Virus record (IMG/VR): IMGVR_UViG_3300036979_000071
Span: 1 to 34,646 of that record
Origin: a virus
Length of the DNA: 34,646 nucleotides
Direction: 5' to 3' (one strand)
In this document: positions 14,396 through 20,856 of the stretch, piece by piece
How positions within the stretch are numbered: position 1 is the first letter of the stretch
Layout: every line of letters starts with the position of its first letter
Translations under genes and position numbers: made by a program
The notes under the pieces: model-generated
Told to the model about the DNA's origin: nothing
Database searches by the model: none
What the model saw: only the letters and a program-made list of their open reading frames with translations

Positions 14396-14491
14396 GTATC
14401 CAATCTGCCGCATATGCGGCGTAGTGAAATGAAAGCTACACATCACGCGATGTGTAACGAATACCGTTCGGCACCTTTCGGTGACGAACGG
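14396..14491 (-). ncRNA. Three-hairpin leader element, copy 5
   Basis: H1 at 14491-14464 (CCGTTCG/CGAACGG with CACC-GAAA-GGTG), H2 at 14456-14437 (TACACATC/GATGTGTA), TTTCATTTCACTAC and H3 at 14420-14407 (GCCGCATATGCGGC). The H1 and H2 stems differ from other copies on both sides of the helix yet remain paired. It precedes gene 1 and closes the non-coding gap. Confidence 0.87.
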
Positions 14492-15013
14492 TTGTGTCAT
14501 GTTCGTTGACTCCTGCTCCCGGTAAGCAGTCGTAGTATGTTCGCGTTAGGCTGATGCTGTGTGGTGTTCCTGAATACGCCAAGGATTGTGGGGCGCATGG
14601 TTACAGAGAGATCGCATTCTCTCGTATTCAGTCTGTCACACGGTCTTCACCGCGCTGCTTGTACTTGGCTCATGAACCCTTCGGGTGGTTCACTTCGGCT
14701 CTGCTGCTGATCGTATGTGTTGTATTCGGCGGTTGGTTGCGATTCACATCGAAACCATTCCGAGTCCCGTTCGATCTTGAGTCAGATTGCAGGTCTTAGT
14801 GGATGCCACTCGCTGCTTGATCTGATCCCTGTGTCCGAGTTCATTGCTCAGTCCACATTCTGTTGCATGGTTGCGCGTTACCGTAGTCGCCGCGCTTCCA
14901 CTTGCTTCTTTGCCGTGCCAAGTTGTCAAAGATTCCGACCTGTGAATGATACTTCGGGGGATAGTGTTTATGCAACGCTAAACCGCATGGATTTCCCGCC
15001 CATGTTTCCCGCC
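14492..15013. other. Non-coding gap between late and early modules
   Basis: No reading frame here looks like a real gene on either strand. It holds an interrupted inverted repeat (14570-14631) and a TTGACA-like box on the minus strand near 14932-14927, without a convincing -10 partner. A TGTCAAAGATT string at 14924-14934 resembles sites at 20-30 and 9963-9973. It is a reasonable place for an early promoter or an origin, but neither can be shown. Confidence 0.5.
14570..14631. repeat. Nested inverted repeat in the non-coding gap
   Basis: CTGAATACG (14570-14578) pairs with CGTATTCAG (14623-14631); within it GAGAGA (14606-14611) pairs with TCTCTC (14618-14623). The two stems share one base, so they compete or form a bent structure. 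No tRNA T-arm or anticodon arm is present. Confidence 0.6.
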
Positions 15014-15025
15014 TTATTTGGAGCC

Positions 15026-15112
15026 CTGCCTGTGCGCCCTGTGCGTCTGCCTGTGCGCCCTGTGCGCCCTGTGTGTCTGCCTGTGTGTCGCCCTGTGTGT
15101 CGCCCTGTGAGA
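15026..15112. repeat. Tandem 9/12-bp repeat, in frame after an amber stop
   Basis: Units beginning CTGTG (CTGTGCGCC, CTGTGTGTCGCC and variants) are repeated about eight times on the plus strand, each 9 or 12 bp long. On the minus strand, after the TAG of the zinc-ribbon gene, the same frame stays open to TAA at 15014-15016 and reads S-HRAT-HRAT-HRQT-HRA-HRA-HRQT-HRA-HRQ-GSK. It may be a readthrough tail or simply a repeat. Confidence 0.75.
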
Positions 15113-15544
15113 CTACCAGTGGAATAATGGGCAGGTGGCTGCGGGCATACGACCCTTCACAGTCAACTCAGCGCGCGCGTTCTGTCCGCATCCGCAGCGA
15201 GTGCAGAATCCAATCTGCGGTGATGGGCGCGCATCAAGATGAGGACATGACTTGCAATGATTCATACGCGCATTGAACGCGTCATCATCAAGTGCGCCGT
15301 GAATGATCTGACTTGCTTCTGCTGCCAACCATTGTTTCGCTTTCGCAATCATTGATGGCTGCTCAGGAGCTTCTTCCTTCGGGTCACTTGCTGCAACCAT
15401 GGCATCGAACTCCGATGCAGGAATGTCAATGCGTGTTCCTCGCGTTGCGCGATAGTCTTGCACAATCAACTCGCCGCCGCGCTTGACGAGCAGCGTCCAC
15501 ACGCCGAGTTCAGTAGTGAGCACTACGACCTTCTCAGTATCCAT
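15113..15544 (-). CDS. Zinc-ribbon hypothetical protein
   Basis: The 143-aa product has a beta-rich N-terminal half, an acidic/proline linker (DPKEEAPEQP) and a C-terminal Cys-rich domain: C97 and C100 (CKSC), C114, C117, C119 (CTRCGC) and C138 near the end in PAATCPL. This pattern is a recurrent small zinc-binding tail in phage and environmental bacterial proteins, function unknown. It overlaps the preceding gene by 22 nt and closes the late region. It ends in TAG, followed by an in-frame His/Arg repeat. Confidence 0.7.
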   Translation of the reverse strand: MDTEKVVVLTTELGVWTLLVKRGGELIVQDYRATRGTRIDIPASEFDAMVAASDPKEEAPEQPSMIAKAKQWLAAEASQIIHGALDDDAFNARMNHCKSCPHLDARPSPQIGFCTRCGCGQNARAELTVKGRMPAATCPLFHW

Positions 15545-17097
15545 CTGTATCTATATCCTTTGCCTTGACCTGTTGCTGTTTCAAAGCATCCGTACTTCGG
15601 CTTATCCGGAAAGAAGCAGTTCAAGAAACCGCAAGCAGCGAATCCGTTTCTGATTCCGTAAACGCAATCAGTACCCGGGAAGTGCGTAGCGCAAACCTGT
15701 GCTGCTGATGTTGGAGATTGCTTGCATGACCAATATGAGTATTGAGTTGTATTGCCTGTGTACGCCTGTGTATATCCATTGTGAGGAACATCCCACGCGT
15801 GAACATTGATGATGTAATCGAATGTGCATCCTGCACAAGTGCAGTTCGCATCAGCCAAGACAGGAGGAACGCTGCAATCATTCAGAACAGGTGTCGTTGT
15901 TCCAATCGTTGCTTTCGCGTTCGGCATGAACGCGTCGAATGCACCGCTGAATGGTTGTATGAATGACTCTTCTAGACCTTCAGGTATATACGCTTCGAAG
16001 CCTTGAGTGAACGCGAGATAGTCGCCGTTCCAGTTGTCGTCCATCGAACCGGTTTGCCATGCTGCTGCTCCTCCGAATGTGTACGAAGGTCGTTGTGCGA
16101 CTTGCCATAGTTCCCATGGATCGCCGGGCTTGCGTACAAAGACATTCACTCCTGCCGTTGTCAACGGTGTCTCACTCATTGATTGCACCTGCGATGCAGA
16201 AGACAGACCGATCACTCCACCTGCTGCTCCGAGTCCACCCATACCTGCATTCGCATACGCAAGCGCGTTGATAGCGGTGACTAATCCACCGAGCGTGTAC
16301 GAAGACAAGCCGTATGAGATGATCGTTGTTCCATTCTGTTTGATGATTAGCGAACCACCCGAAACGGCAATCGTCCATGCGCCTGTCTGCCCTGCTGCAA
16401 GTAGTACGGTGAATGCCATGCCATTCAGATAGGTTGCTTGTTGATTGAAGACAACACTCAGACCCGTCTTCGCAGCGTTGCTGCCTGTCGCTGTTTGGCA
16501 ATTCCTACAACGATGTCCGGCAGGAGTGCTCAACACATATTGCTTGTAAATGAATCCTCCGGCAGGTAGTGCATATGTTTCGCGATTCCATCTTATGGAT
16601 GTTGATACGCCGCTGTTTACATACGCTGTGCCGTTCCACCAAAAGACTCCAGCAGTTACGGTCTGCTGAGTAGTTGTTGACTTCGTGAATGTGATTGTCT
16701 CATTGAGGCGAACGAAACCTTCTGCATCGCTCAAGCCTGTGCGCCTGTTCATGTCAAACGCGTAACCGAATGCACCGTTCGCTCCATTGCAACTGCCTTG
16801 CAACAGAGGTCCGTTAGTTTCTGAGTATGAGCAACTCCATTGCAGATCACTCGCGAGCGGATATGTTCCTCCGGGTACAAGCCAACTGTATGTATCAGGC
16901 GATCCCGGTATGCACTCAACTTCTGCTTGTCCGGCTGTATCAGGTCTTGGCGGGCATTCCGAATCTAGAAATGCGTTTCCAACGTATGTCTGTGCGAAAC
17001 CATCGCGCTTCGCTCCTTGAAAGAACACACCGATGGTGATCGTTGTCGGTGTAGGCGGTACTACGTTGCAGCAACACTTAGCGAACTGCGTATACAT
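15523..17097 (-). CDS. Cys-rich virion or tail-associated protein, unassigned
   Basis: The 524-aa product (start MYTQFAKCCCN, preceded by AAGG with six-base spacing; a longer frame would overlap the 39-aa gene) has no recognised domain. It is rich in Gly, Thr, Asn and aromatic residues like beta-structured fibre proteins. Many Cys occur in pairs or clusters (CCCN; CRNC; CTCAGC; CGFLNC), and two segments of similar style, each near a TQxYxGN string, suggest an internal duplication. No signal peptide, lysozyme or peptidase motif is seen. A host-binding or decoration role is possible from its position after the fibre and membrane proteins. Confidence 0.6.
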   Translation of the reverse strand: MYTQFAKCCCNVVPPTPTTITIGVFFQGAKRDGFAQTYVGNAFLDSECPPRPDTAGQAEVECIPGSPDTYSWLVPGGTYPLASDLQWSCSYSETNGPLLQGSCNGANGAFGYAFDMNRRTGLSDAEGFVRLNETITFTKSTTTQQTVTAGVFWWNGTAYVNSGVSTSIRWNRETYALPAGGFIYKQYVLSTPAGHRCRNCQTATGSNAAKTGLSVVFNQQATYLNGMAFTVLLAAGQTGAWTIAVSGGSLIIKQNGTTIISYGLSSYTLGGLVTAINALAYANAGMGGLGAAGGVIGLSSASQVQSMSETPLTTAGVNVFVRKPGDPWELWQVAQRPSYTFGGAAAWQTGSMDDNWNGDYLAFTQGFEAYIPEGLEESFIQPFSGAFDAFMPNAKATIGTTTPVLNDCSVPPVLADANCTCAGCTFDYIINVHAWDVPHNGYTQAYTGNTTQYSYWSCKQSPTSAAQVCATHFPGTDCVYGIRNGFAACGFLNCFFPDKPKYGCFETATGQGKGYRYRWILRRS

Positions 17098-17105
17098 GGC
17101 AAGCC

Positions 17106-17225
17106 TTAAATCTTGCCGCCTCGCTTCGCACACAGCGCCCATCCGCCACCGAAGCCGATTGCGAATGCAAGAGCTGCGAACCAAACCGAACCAAGGAACG
17201 AACTGAAATCAGCGATGAGTGTCAT
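17106..17225 (-). CDS. 39-aa single-span membrane protein (lysis cluster)
   Basis: This short frame starts at ATG 17225-17223, overlapping the previous stop as ATGA, and ends at TAA 17108-17106. The product has a polar start, one hydrophobic segment from about residue 11 to 31 (VWFAALAFAIGFGGG), and a positively charged end (CAKRGGKI), so an N-out/C-in or pinholin-like topology is possible. The overlap, and the good ribosome site for the next gene just past its stop, support it as real. Confidence 0.65.
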   Translation of the reverse strand: MTLIADFSSFLGSVWFAALAFAIGFGGGWALCAKRGGKI

Positions 17226-17719
17226 GGCTTCGCCTTCCGTTGTTTGCTGACACGGCGGAATGCCGCATCAAGTAATGGGTCACTCGCTCTCGCAGCCGCT
17301 ACGAACTCGCGTTCGGATTCCGGTCGCGCAGGGTCAAGCATATCCGCTGCCATCTCTGCTGCTGCTGTCTTCCGCCGTGGAATCCACCCGATGGCAATCC
17401 TGATCATGGTGCCGAGTCCGGTCTGCCACAGAATGACCATCACAGCCACTACGACTGCCGCTACGGCGATCCAAGTCACCATGCCGAGCCAAGCCGGGGT
17501 GCGATCCTCAACGCCGCTCAGGTCAACTGCGATGCCTCCGGCAAGCAGATCGATCCGATTGGCGCGGGTGACTACTTCTTGGTTGCCAATCTTTGTTCCG
17601 TAATCAGACAGCGCAGCAGCCTCAAGCCTGATGGCATTCGTTGATTCAGCGATCCGTTGTGCCGGACTACAGCCCGGAGCGATCAGGATTGATGCGAACA
17701 AGACAAGCAGGTAGATCAT
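17222..17719 (-). CDS. Lipoprotein-like membrane protein, possible spanin or holin partner
   Basis: The 165-aa product begins with a hydrophobic signal ending in IAPGC, a near-canonical lipobox (cleavage before C17), followed by a helical soluble region. There is then a membrane helix at about 79-99 (WIAVAAVVVAVMVIL) and a basic C-terminal part (IPRRKTAAAE, QRKAKP). Phage spanins combine such features, but having both a lipobox and an inner-membrane helix is unusual. It is coupled by ATGA to the neighbours on both sides. Confidence 0.55.
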   Translation of the reverse strand: MIYLLVLFASILIAPGCSPAQRIAESTNAIRLEAAALSDYGTKIGNQEVVTRANRIDLLAGGIAVDLSGVEDRTPAWLGMVTWIAVAAVVVAVMVILWQTGLGTMIRIAIGWIPRRKTAAAEMAADMLDPARPESEREFVAAARASDPLLDAAFRRVSKQRKAKP

Positions 17720-18015
17720 CGCTGCGATTCGATGCGCCCGAGCCGCTCTTCGACAAGCCGAACGCGCTCCGCAATGACCTTGATGCTTGCACTCGCGTCC
17801 GCATTCCTGTCCCGCATCACCGCAATATCGGTGGCAATAGTAGTCAGAAGGCGTGATTGGTTGTCATCCGATTCCGACCGCCGACCGACATAGACGAGCG
17901 CGCCGCAAATCATGCCGATAGTCAATAGCAACTGCGACTTCTCAAGGAGAAGCCGCGTGTGCTTGCTGTTGATACTAATGGCAACGCCTTCGCTGTTCTT
18001 GTCTTCGGTGGTCAT
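17716..18015 (-). CDS. Small membrane-anchored coiled-coil protein (lysis cluster)
   Basis: The 99-aa product has a polar N-terminus, one membrane segment at about 28-45 (QLLLTIGMICGALVYVG) and a helical, heptad-like C-terminal half (IKVIAERVRLVEERLGRI). Hemolysin-XhlA-like and holin-associated phage proteins share this layout. The stop forms ATGA with the lipoprotein-like gene. Confidence 0.6.
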   Translation of the reverse strand: MTTEDKNSEGVAISINSKHTRLLLEKSQLLLTIGMICGALVYVGRRSESDDNQSRLLTTIATDIAVMRDRNADASASIKVIAERVRLVEERLGRIESQR

Positions 18016-18042
18016 GTGTGAAGTGTATTGAAGTGCGCCGGA

Positions 18043-18240
18043 TTACTCCGGAGGAATATCAGCAGGAGGAATGAATCTTGGAGTTGCACCCGCTTCGTAT
18101 GTCCATCCGCCGCCGCATCGTTCACCGTCTGCTAGTTGCAGCAGTTCAGTTCCTTCAGGTGGCTCCCACGGCGCAACGCCATCCCACACAACGACACTCC
18201 AAACGATGTTCGATTGAATGATTGCGTATCTATAAATCAT
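18043..18240 (-). CDS. Small hypothetical protein after the fibre gene
   Basis: The 65-aa product (MIYRYAIIQ) starts at the ATGA overlapping the fibre stop; an ATG nine bases upstream is the alternative. It is compact and Trp/Pro-rich: WDGVAPWEPPEG, LLQLADGERCGGGWTYE, then a Pro-rich end. Similar short proteins follow tail-fibre genes in many phages and may assist or cap fibres, but no role is established. Confidence 0.65.
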   Translation of the reverse strand: MIYRYAIIQSNIVWSVVVWDGVAPWEPPEGTELLQLADGERCGGGWTYEAGATPRFIPPADIPPE

Positions 18241-19538
18241 GTGTAGCAAACCGTAGTGATGATTGCGAATCCGTTTCCACCGTTTCCACCGTTTGCGCCG
18301 AGCGCAAGTGATCCTGATCGTCCCGCTCCACCACCGCCGGAGCCACGAATACCCAATCCACCTACGCCACCTACTTGACTAGCAGCATTCGTTCCACCAC
18401 CACCACCCGCGCCGGAGCCAAAGCCATACGCACTTATTGTTCCGGTTCCACCCGCGCCTTGTGGTGTTGCTCCTCCTGCTGCTCCACCTGCTGCACCCGG
18501 AATACCACCCGCAGCACCAAAATTTAAGTAAGTCCAAGTATTTGCCAATCCACCCTGTGCGCCATTATTTGATCCTGTTGAACCACCCGCGCCACCACCC
18601 GCGCCTAAGCCACCAACTTTACCGCCCACTCCGACCGTTCCACCTGCGCCCCAAAGGTTAGTACTTGATCCTGCCGAGAATTGACTATTTCTATATAGAC
18701 ACCCGGTGGAAGGAATAGTTCCTATCCCACCACCCAATGCGATGAACCTATCAAACGTAGTAGCCGCTCCATATGTTGGTGCTGTAGCCGTAGAACCAAT
18801 ACCACCATTTCCACCTGCGCCAATAGTTACGGATTCGGTCGCACTCAATGTGCTTGCATCTACAGATATCACAAACGGTTCACCCGCTGCTCCGCCAATT
18901 CCTCCGGCAGCAGTAGTTGAATACATACCTCCTGACCCGCCACCTGACATCACGATAGTTGTAGTCACGGCTCCCGCAGGTTTCGTCCATGTGCCGCTAC
19001 TGTCGAAGGTTTGCACATCCACAGTCTGAGTAAATCGCGCAGCAGGAACCCAACCGATAGCACTCCACGCAATACATTGACCTACAGCCGCGCTCTGTTG
19101 CGATAGATTGGACGGCGCAACTTGCAGAGGGAAATACGATTCGCCATCGAAGCCTATGAATTGACCGACCGATGCAAACTGAACGTCTAGTTCCCAAGGC
19201 GCGACCACGTTATATGCGGGAACCCACATTCCTTCCGATGAATCCCACTTGATGTACATATTGTCGAAAGCACCCGACTGTTCAAGCGATTCAAGGGGCA
19301 GCGTTTGAAATGCCGCAGCCCATGCAGTTCCATTCCATTGCAGCACTTGTCCGGTAGACGCGCCGCCTTGCAGAATGCGTGATGGAAGCGGCGTAGTGAG
19401 ATTGAATACTGATCCATCCTGCAATCGCGTGAACGCGTTGCCGTCTGCCGTGTTCACAGCGATTTCGCCGAACTGAAGTTCACCCGCTGTAGGTGCTGCT
19501 GTTGGCGTTGCGCTGCGCTTATGTTGATACACCGACAT
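18237..19538 (-). CDS. Glycine-rich tail fibre protein
   Basis: The 433-aa product starts with a phage-fibre adaptor pattern (GELQFGEIAVNTADG, residues ~19-33), then LQWNGTAW repeats, then FDSSGTWTKPAG at about 180. A long Gly/Ala/Ser-rich C-terminal half follows (GGIGG, GAGGGGG, GGNGGNG), ending in GFAIITTVCYT. This layout belongs to fibres whose polyglycine domains present variable loops to the host receptor. It is the most probable receptor-binding component. Confidence 0.85.
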   Translation of the reverse strand: MSVYQHKRSATPTAAPTAGELQFGEIAVNTADGNAFTRLQDGSVFNLTTPLPSRILQGGASTGQVLQWNGTAWAAAFQTLPLESLEQSGAFDNMYIKWDSSEGMWVPAYNVVAPWELDVQFASVGQFIGFDGESYFPLQVAPSNLSQQSAAVGQCIAWSAIGWVPAARFTQTVDVQTFDSSGTWTKPAGAVTTTIVMSGGGSGGMYSTTAAGGIGGAAGEPFVISVDASTLSATESVTIGAGGNGGIGSTATAPTYGAATTFDRFIALGGGIGTIPSTGCLYRNSQFSAGSSTNLWGAGGTVGVGGKVGGLGAGGGAGGSTGSNNGAQGGLANTWTYLNFGAAGGIPGAAGGAAGGATPQGAGGTGTISAYGFGSGAGGGGGTNAASQVGGVGGLGIRGSGGGGAGRSGSLALGANGGNGGNGFAIITTVCYT

Positions 19539-20071
19539 CAGTACGATCCTCCATCGATTGTTTGCGGCGGTTCATTAGCAGGGCAAGCACCCGTGATCGG
19601 ATTCGGTGCGCTGAATTGAAACGATGACACACCTGCGCTGTCACGAACGATTGACATTTCAACTACCGCGCCGTTTGGCACGGCAACGAAACTGAATCCG
19701 GCAATCGGTAACGCTCCCGCGCTATCAACGGTAAATCCGTATGCGAGTGCAGATGTGTTCCCTGCTTCAAGCGTATTGATTGCAGCCTTGCCGCCGTTCG
19801 TTGCACTTGTCAATCCGCTTGCGACCGCTGCGAAGTTAAGCGTGCCTGTCGTGCGTCTAACTTGCGTCCATGCGTATGTCCATCGCACATTGCTGCCATC
19901 CTTCGTTGATGCTGTGATGACGGCATTGAAAGTCTTGCGACTGCCGCCGTCAGCAGCCTTGTTGACTTGTGCTTCAAATCCTCCGGTTGGATCAGCAACG
20001 GCAACGATGTCTGCCCATGCTGATGGAGTGAGTGCGCCAAGACCTTTCGAGATTGTTTGCTTGATCGTCAT
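19538..20071 (-). CDS. Unassigned tail protein
   Basis: The 177-aa product has no recognised domain. It is beta-rich, with Thr, Ser and Ala dominating and few charged residues, like tail decoration or baseplate domains. Two one- to four-base overlaps with its neighbours place it firmly between the 262-aa protein and the fibre, where distal tail components are expected. Confidence 0.65.
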   Translation of the reverse strand: MTIKQTISKGLGALTPSAWADIVAVADPTGGFEAQVNKAADGGSRKTFNAVITASTKDGSNVRWTYAWTQVRRTTGTLNFAAVASGLTSATNGGKAAINTLEAGNTSALAYGFTVDSAGALPIAGFSFVAVPNGAVVEMSIVRDSAGVSSFQFSAPNPITGACPANEPPQTIDGGSY

Positions 20072-20856
20072 GCGACTGACAATCCTAGATCACTGAGAAG
20101 ATTGGTGGTAGTAGGAAACGGCTGACGCGCGTACACAGTCTTGGCTGTTGCGTTTCCGTTGCCGTCCGGAGCATTCAACATCGGCTGACCATCGACATCA
20201 CGGACGCACACTTGTCGCAGATGCTTCGCTCCGTCATACAAGAACCGATATTGAATCTCGTACTGATTGACGCCTGTTCGCCGCGATGATGCGCCAACGA
20301 ACAGCACATAGTCAATCCCTGCGCCGAGGAATGTAGCGTTGTTGCGCTTGCCGATGGCACCAAGGATCGCGGTTGCGTTGTTGGTTGTGGATACATTCGT
20401 GACCGTCATCTCTTGCTGATTGAGCAGAGTGCTGACAGGTTCACCACAACAATCAACAGAAACTCCTCCGATGTCCTGATTCGGTGGATTGCCGATAGGC
20501 GTTGGGAATGTCGCTCCCGTGCGCCACACATCAACGAACTGCGTTGATGTTGTCAGATCAATCGAAACGAATGCAGTCGCAGCATTGTCGCCATCGGTTG
20601 CACTCCATTCCCAGTTCACGGTGCCGCGCCACCACTTCTGCAGTCCTTCAGGCTCACGCTCAAGCGATCGACTCTTCACCTTCAGAGTTTTGCCATTGAC
20701 CGTTTCGGTGTTTCCGAGTGCAACCATCGCAGTCAATGCTTGCGCGTAGGTCACAGCAACATTCGTGTCATCGTTGATGAGGTAGTTGCGATTGATTGAA
20801 GATGACTCAAGACCATCGTTCACGCTCTCGGATGTTAGAACTGCTTGTACCGCCAT
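20068..20856 (-). CDS. Unassigned distal-tail protein
   Basis: The 262-aa product starts at the base where the tape measure stop ends. It looks like a beta-sandwich, with VNWEWSATDGDN, YEIQYRFLYDGAKHLRQ and a Cys pair (VDCCGE). In siphoviruses this position usually holds the distal tail protein or minor tail protein M/L, but no family match can be stated. It is coupled to the 177-aa gene by ATGA. Confidence 0.65.
   Translation of the reverse strand: MAVQAVLTSESVNDGLESSSINRNYLINDDTNVAVTYAQALTAMVALGNTETVNGKTLKVKSRSLEREPEGLQKWWRGTVNWEWSATDGDNAATAFVSIDLTTSTQFVDVWRTGATFPTPIGNPPNQDIGGVSVDCCGEPVSTLLNQQEMTVTNVSTTNNATAILGAIGKRNNATFLGAGIDYVLFVGASSRRTGVNQYEIQYRFLYDGAKHLRQVCVRDVDGQPMLNAPDGNGNATAKTVYARQPFPTTTNLLSDLGLSVA

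Noticed and set aside
12025-14491. Leader peptides read through the five elements (FHFTTP-like strings)
   Set aside because: The reading frame changes between copies after H3 and stops differ; the likeness comes from nucleotide conservation of the linker, so RNA structure explains it better.
12025-14491. Integron attC sites or a CRISPR array
   Set aside because: No GTTRRRY/RYYYAAC core sites, no integrase, and the spacing units are genes of 279 to 816 bp rather than short spacers.
14570-14631. Possible tRNA in the non-coding gap
   Set aside because: The folded unit is too short and lacks a T-arm GTTCRA sequence, a proper anticodon arm and CCA-ready acceptor.
14717-15127. Plus-strand 136-codon reading frame ending in Pro/Val/Arg repeats
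   Set aside because: It lies opposite to all other genes, has no ribosome site or domain, and its end is just the tandem repeat read in one frame.
15523-17184. Longer N-terminus for the 524-aa protein
   Set aside because: The added residues run antiparallel to no domain and overlap the 39-aa membrane gene; AAGG precedes the ATG at 17097.
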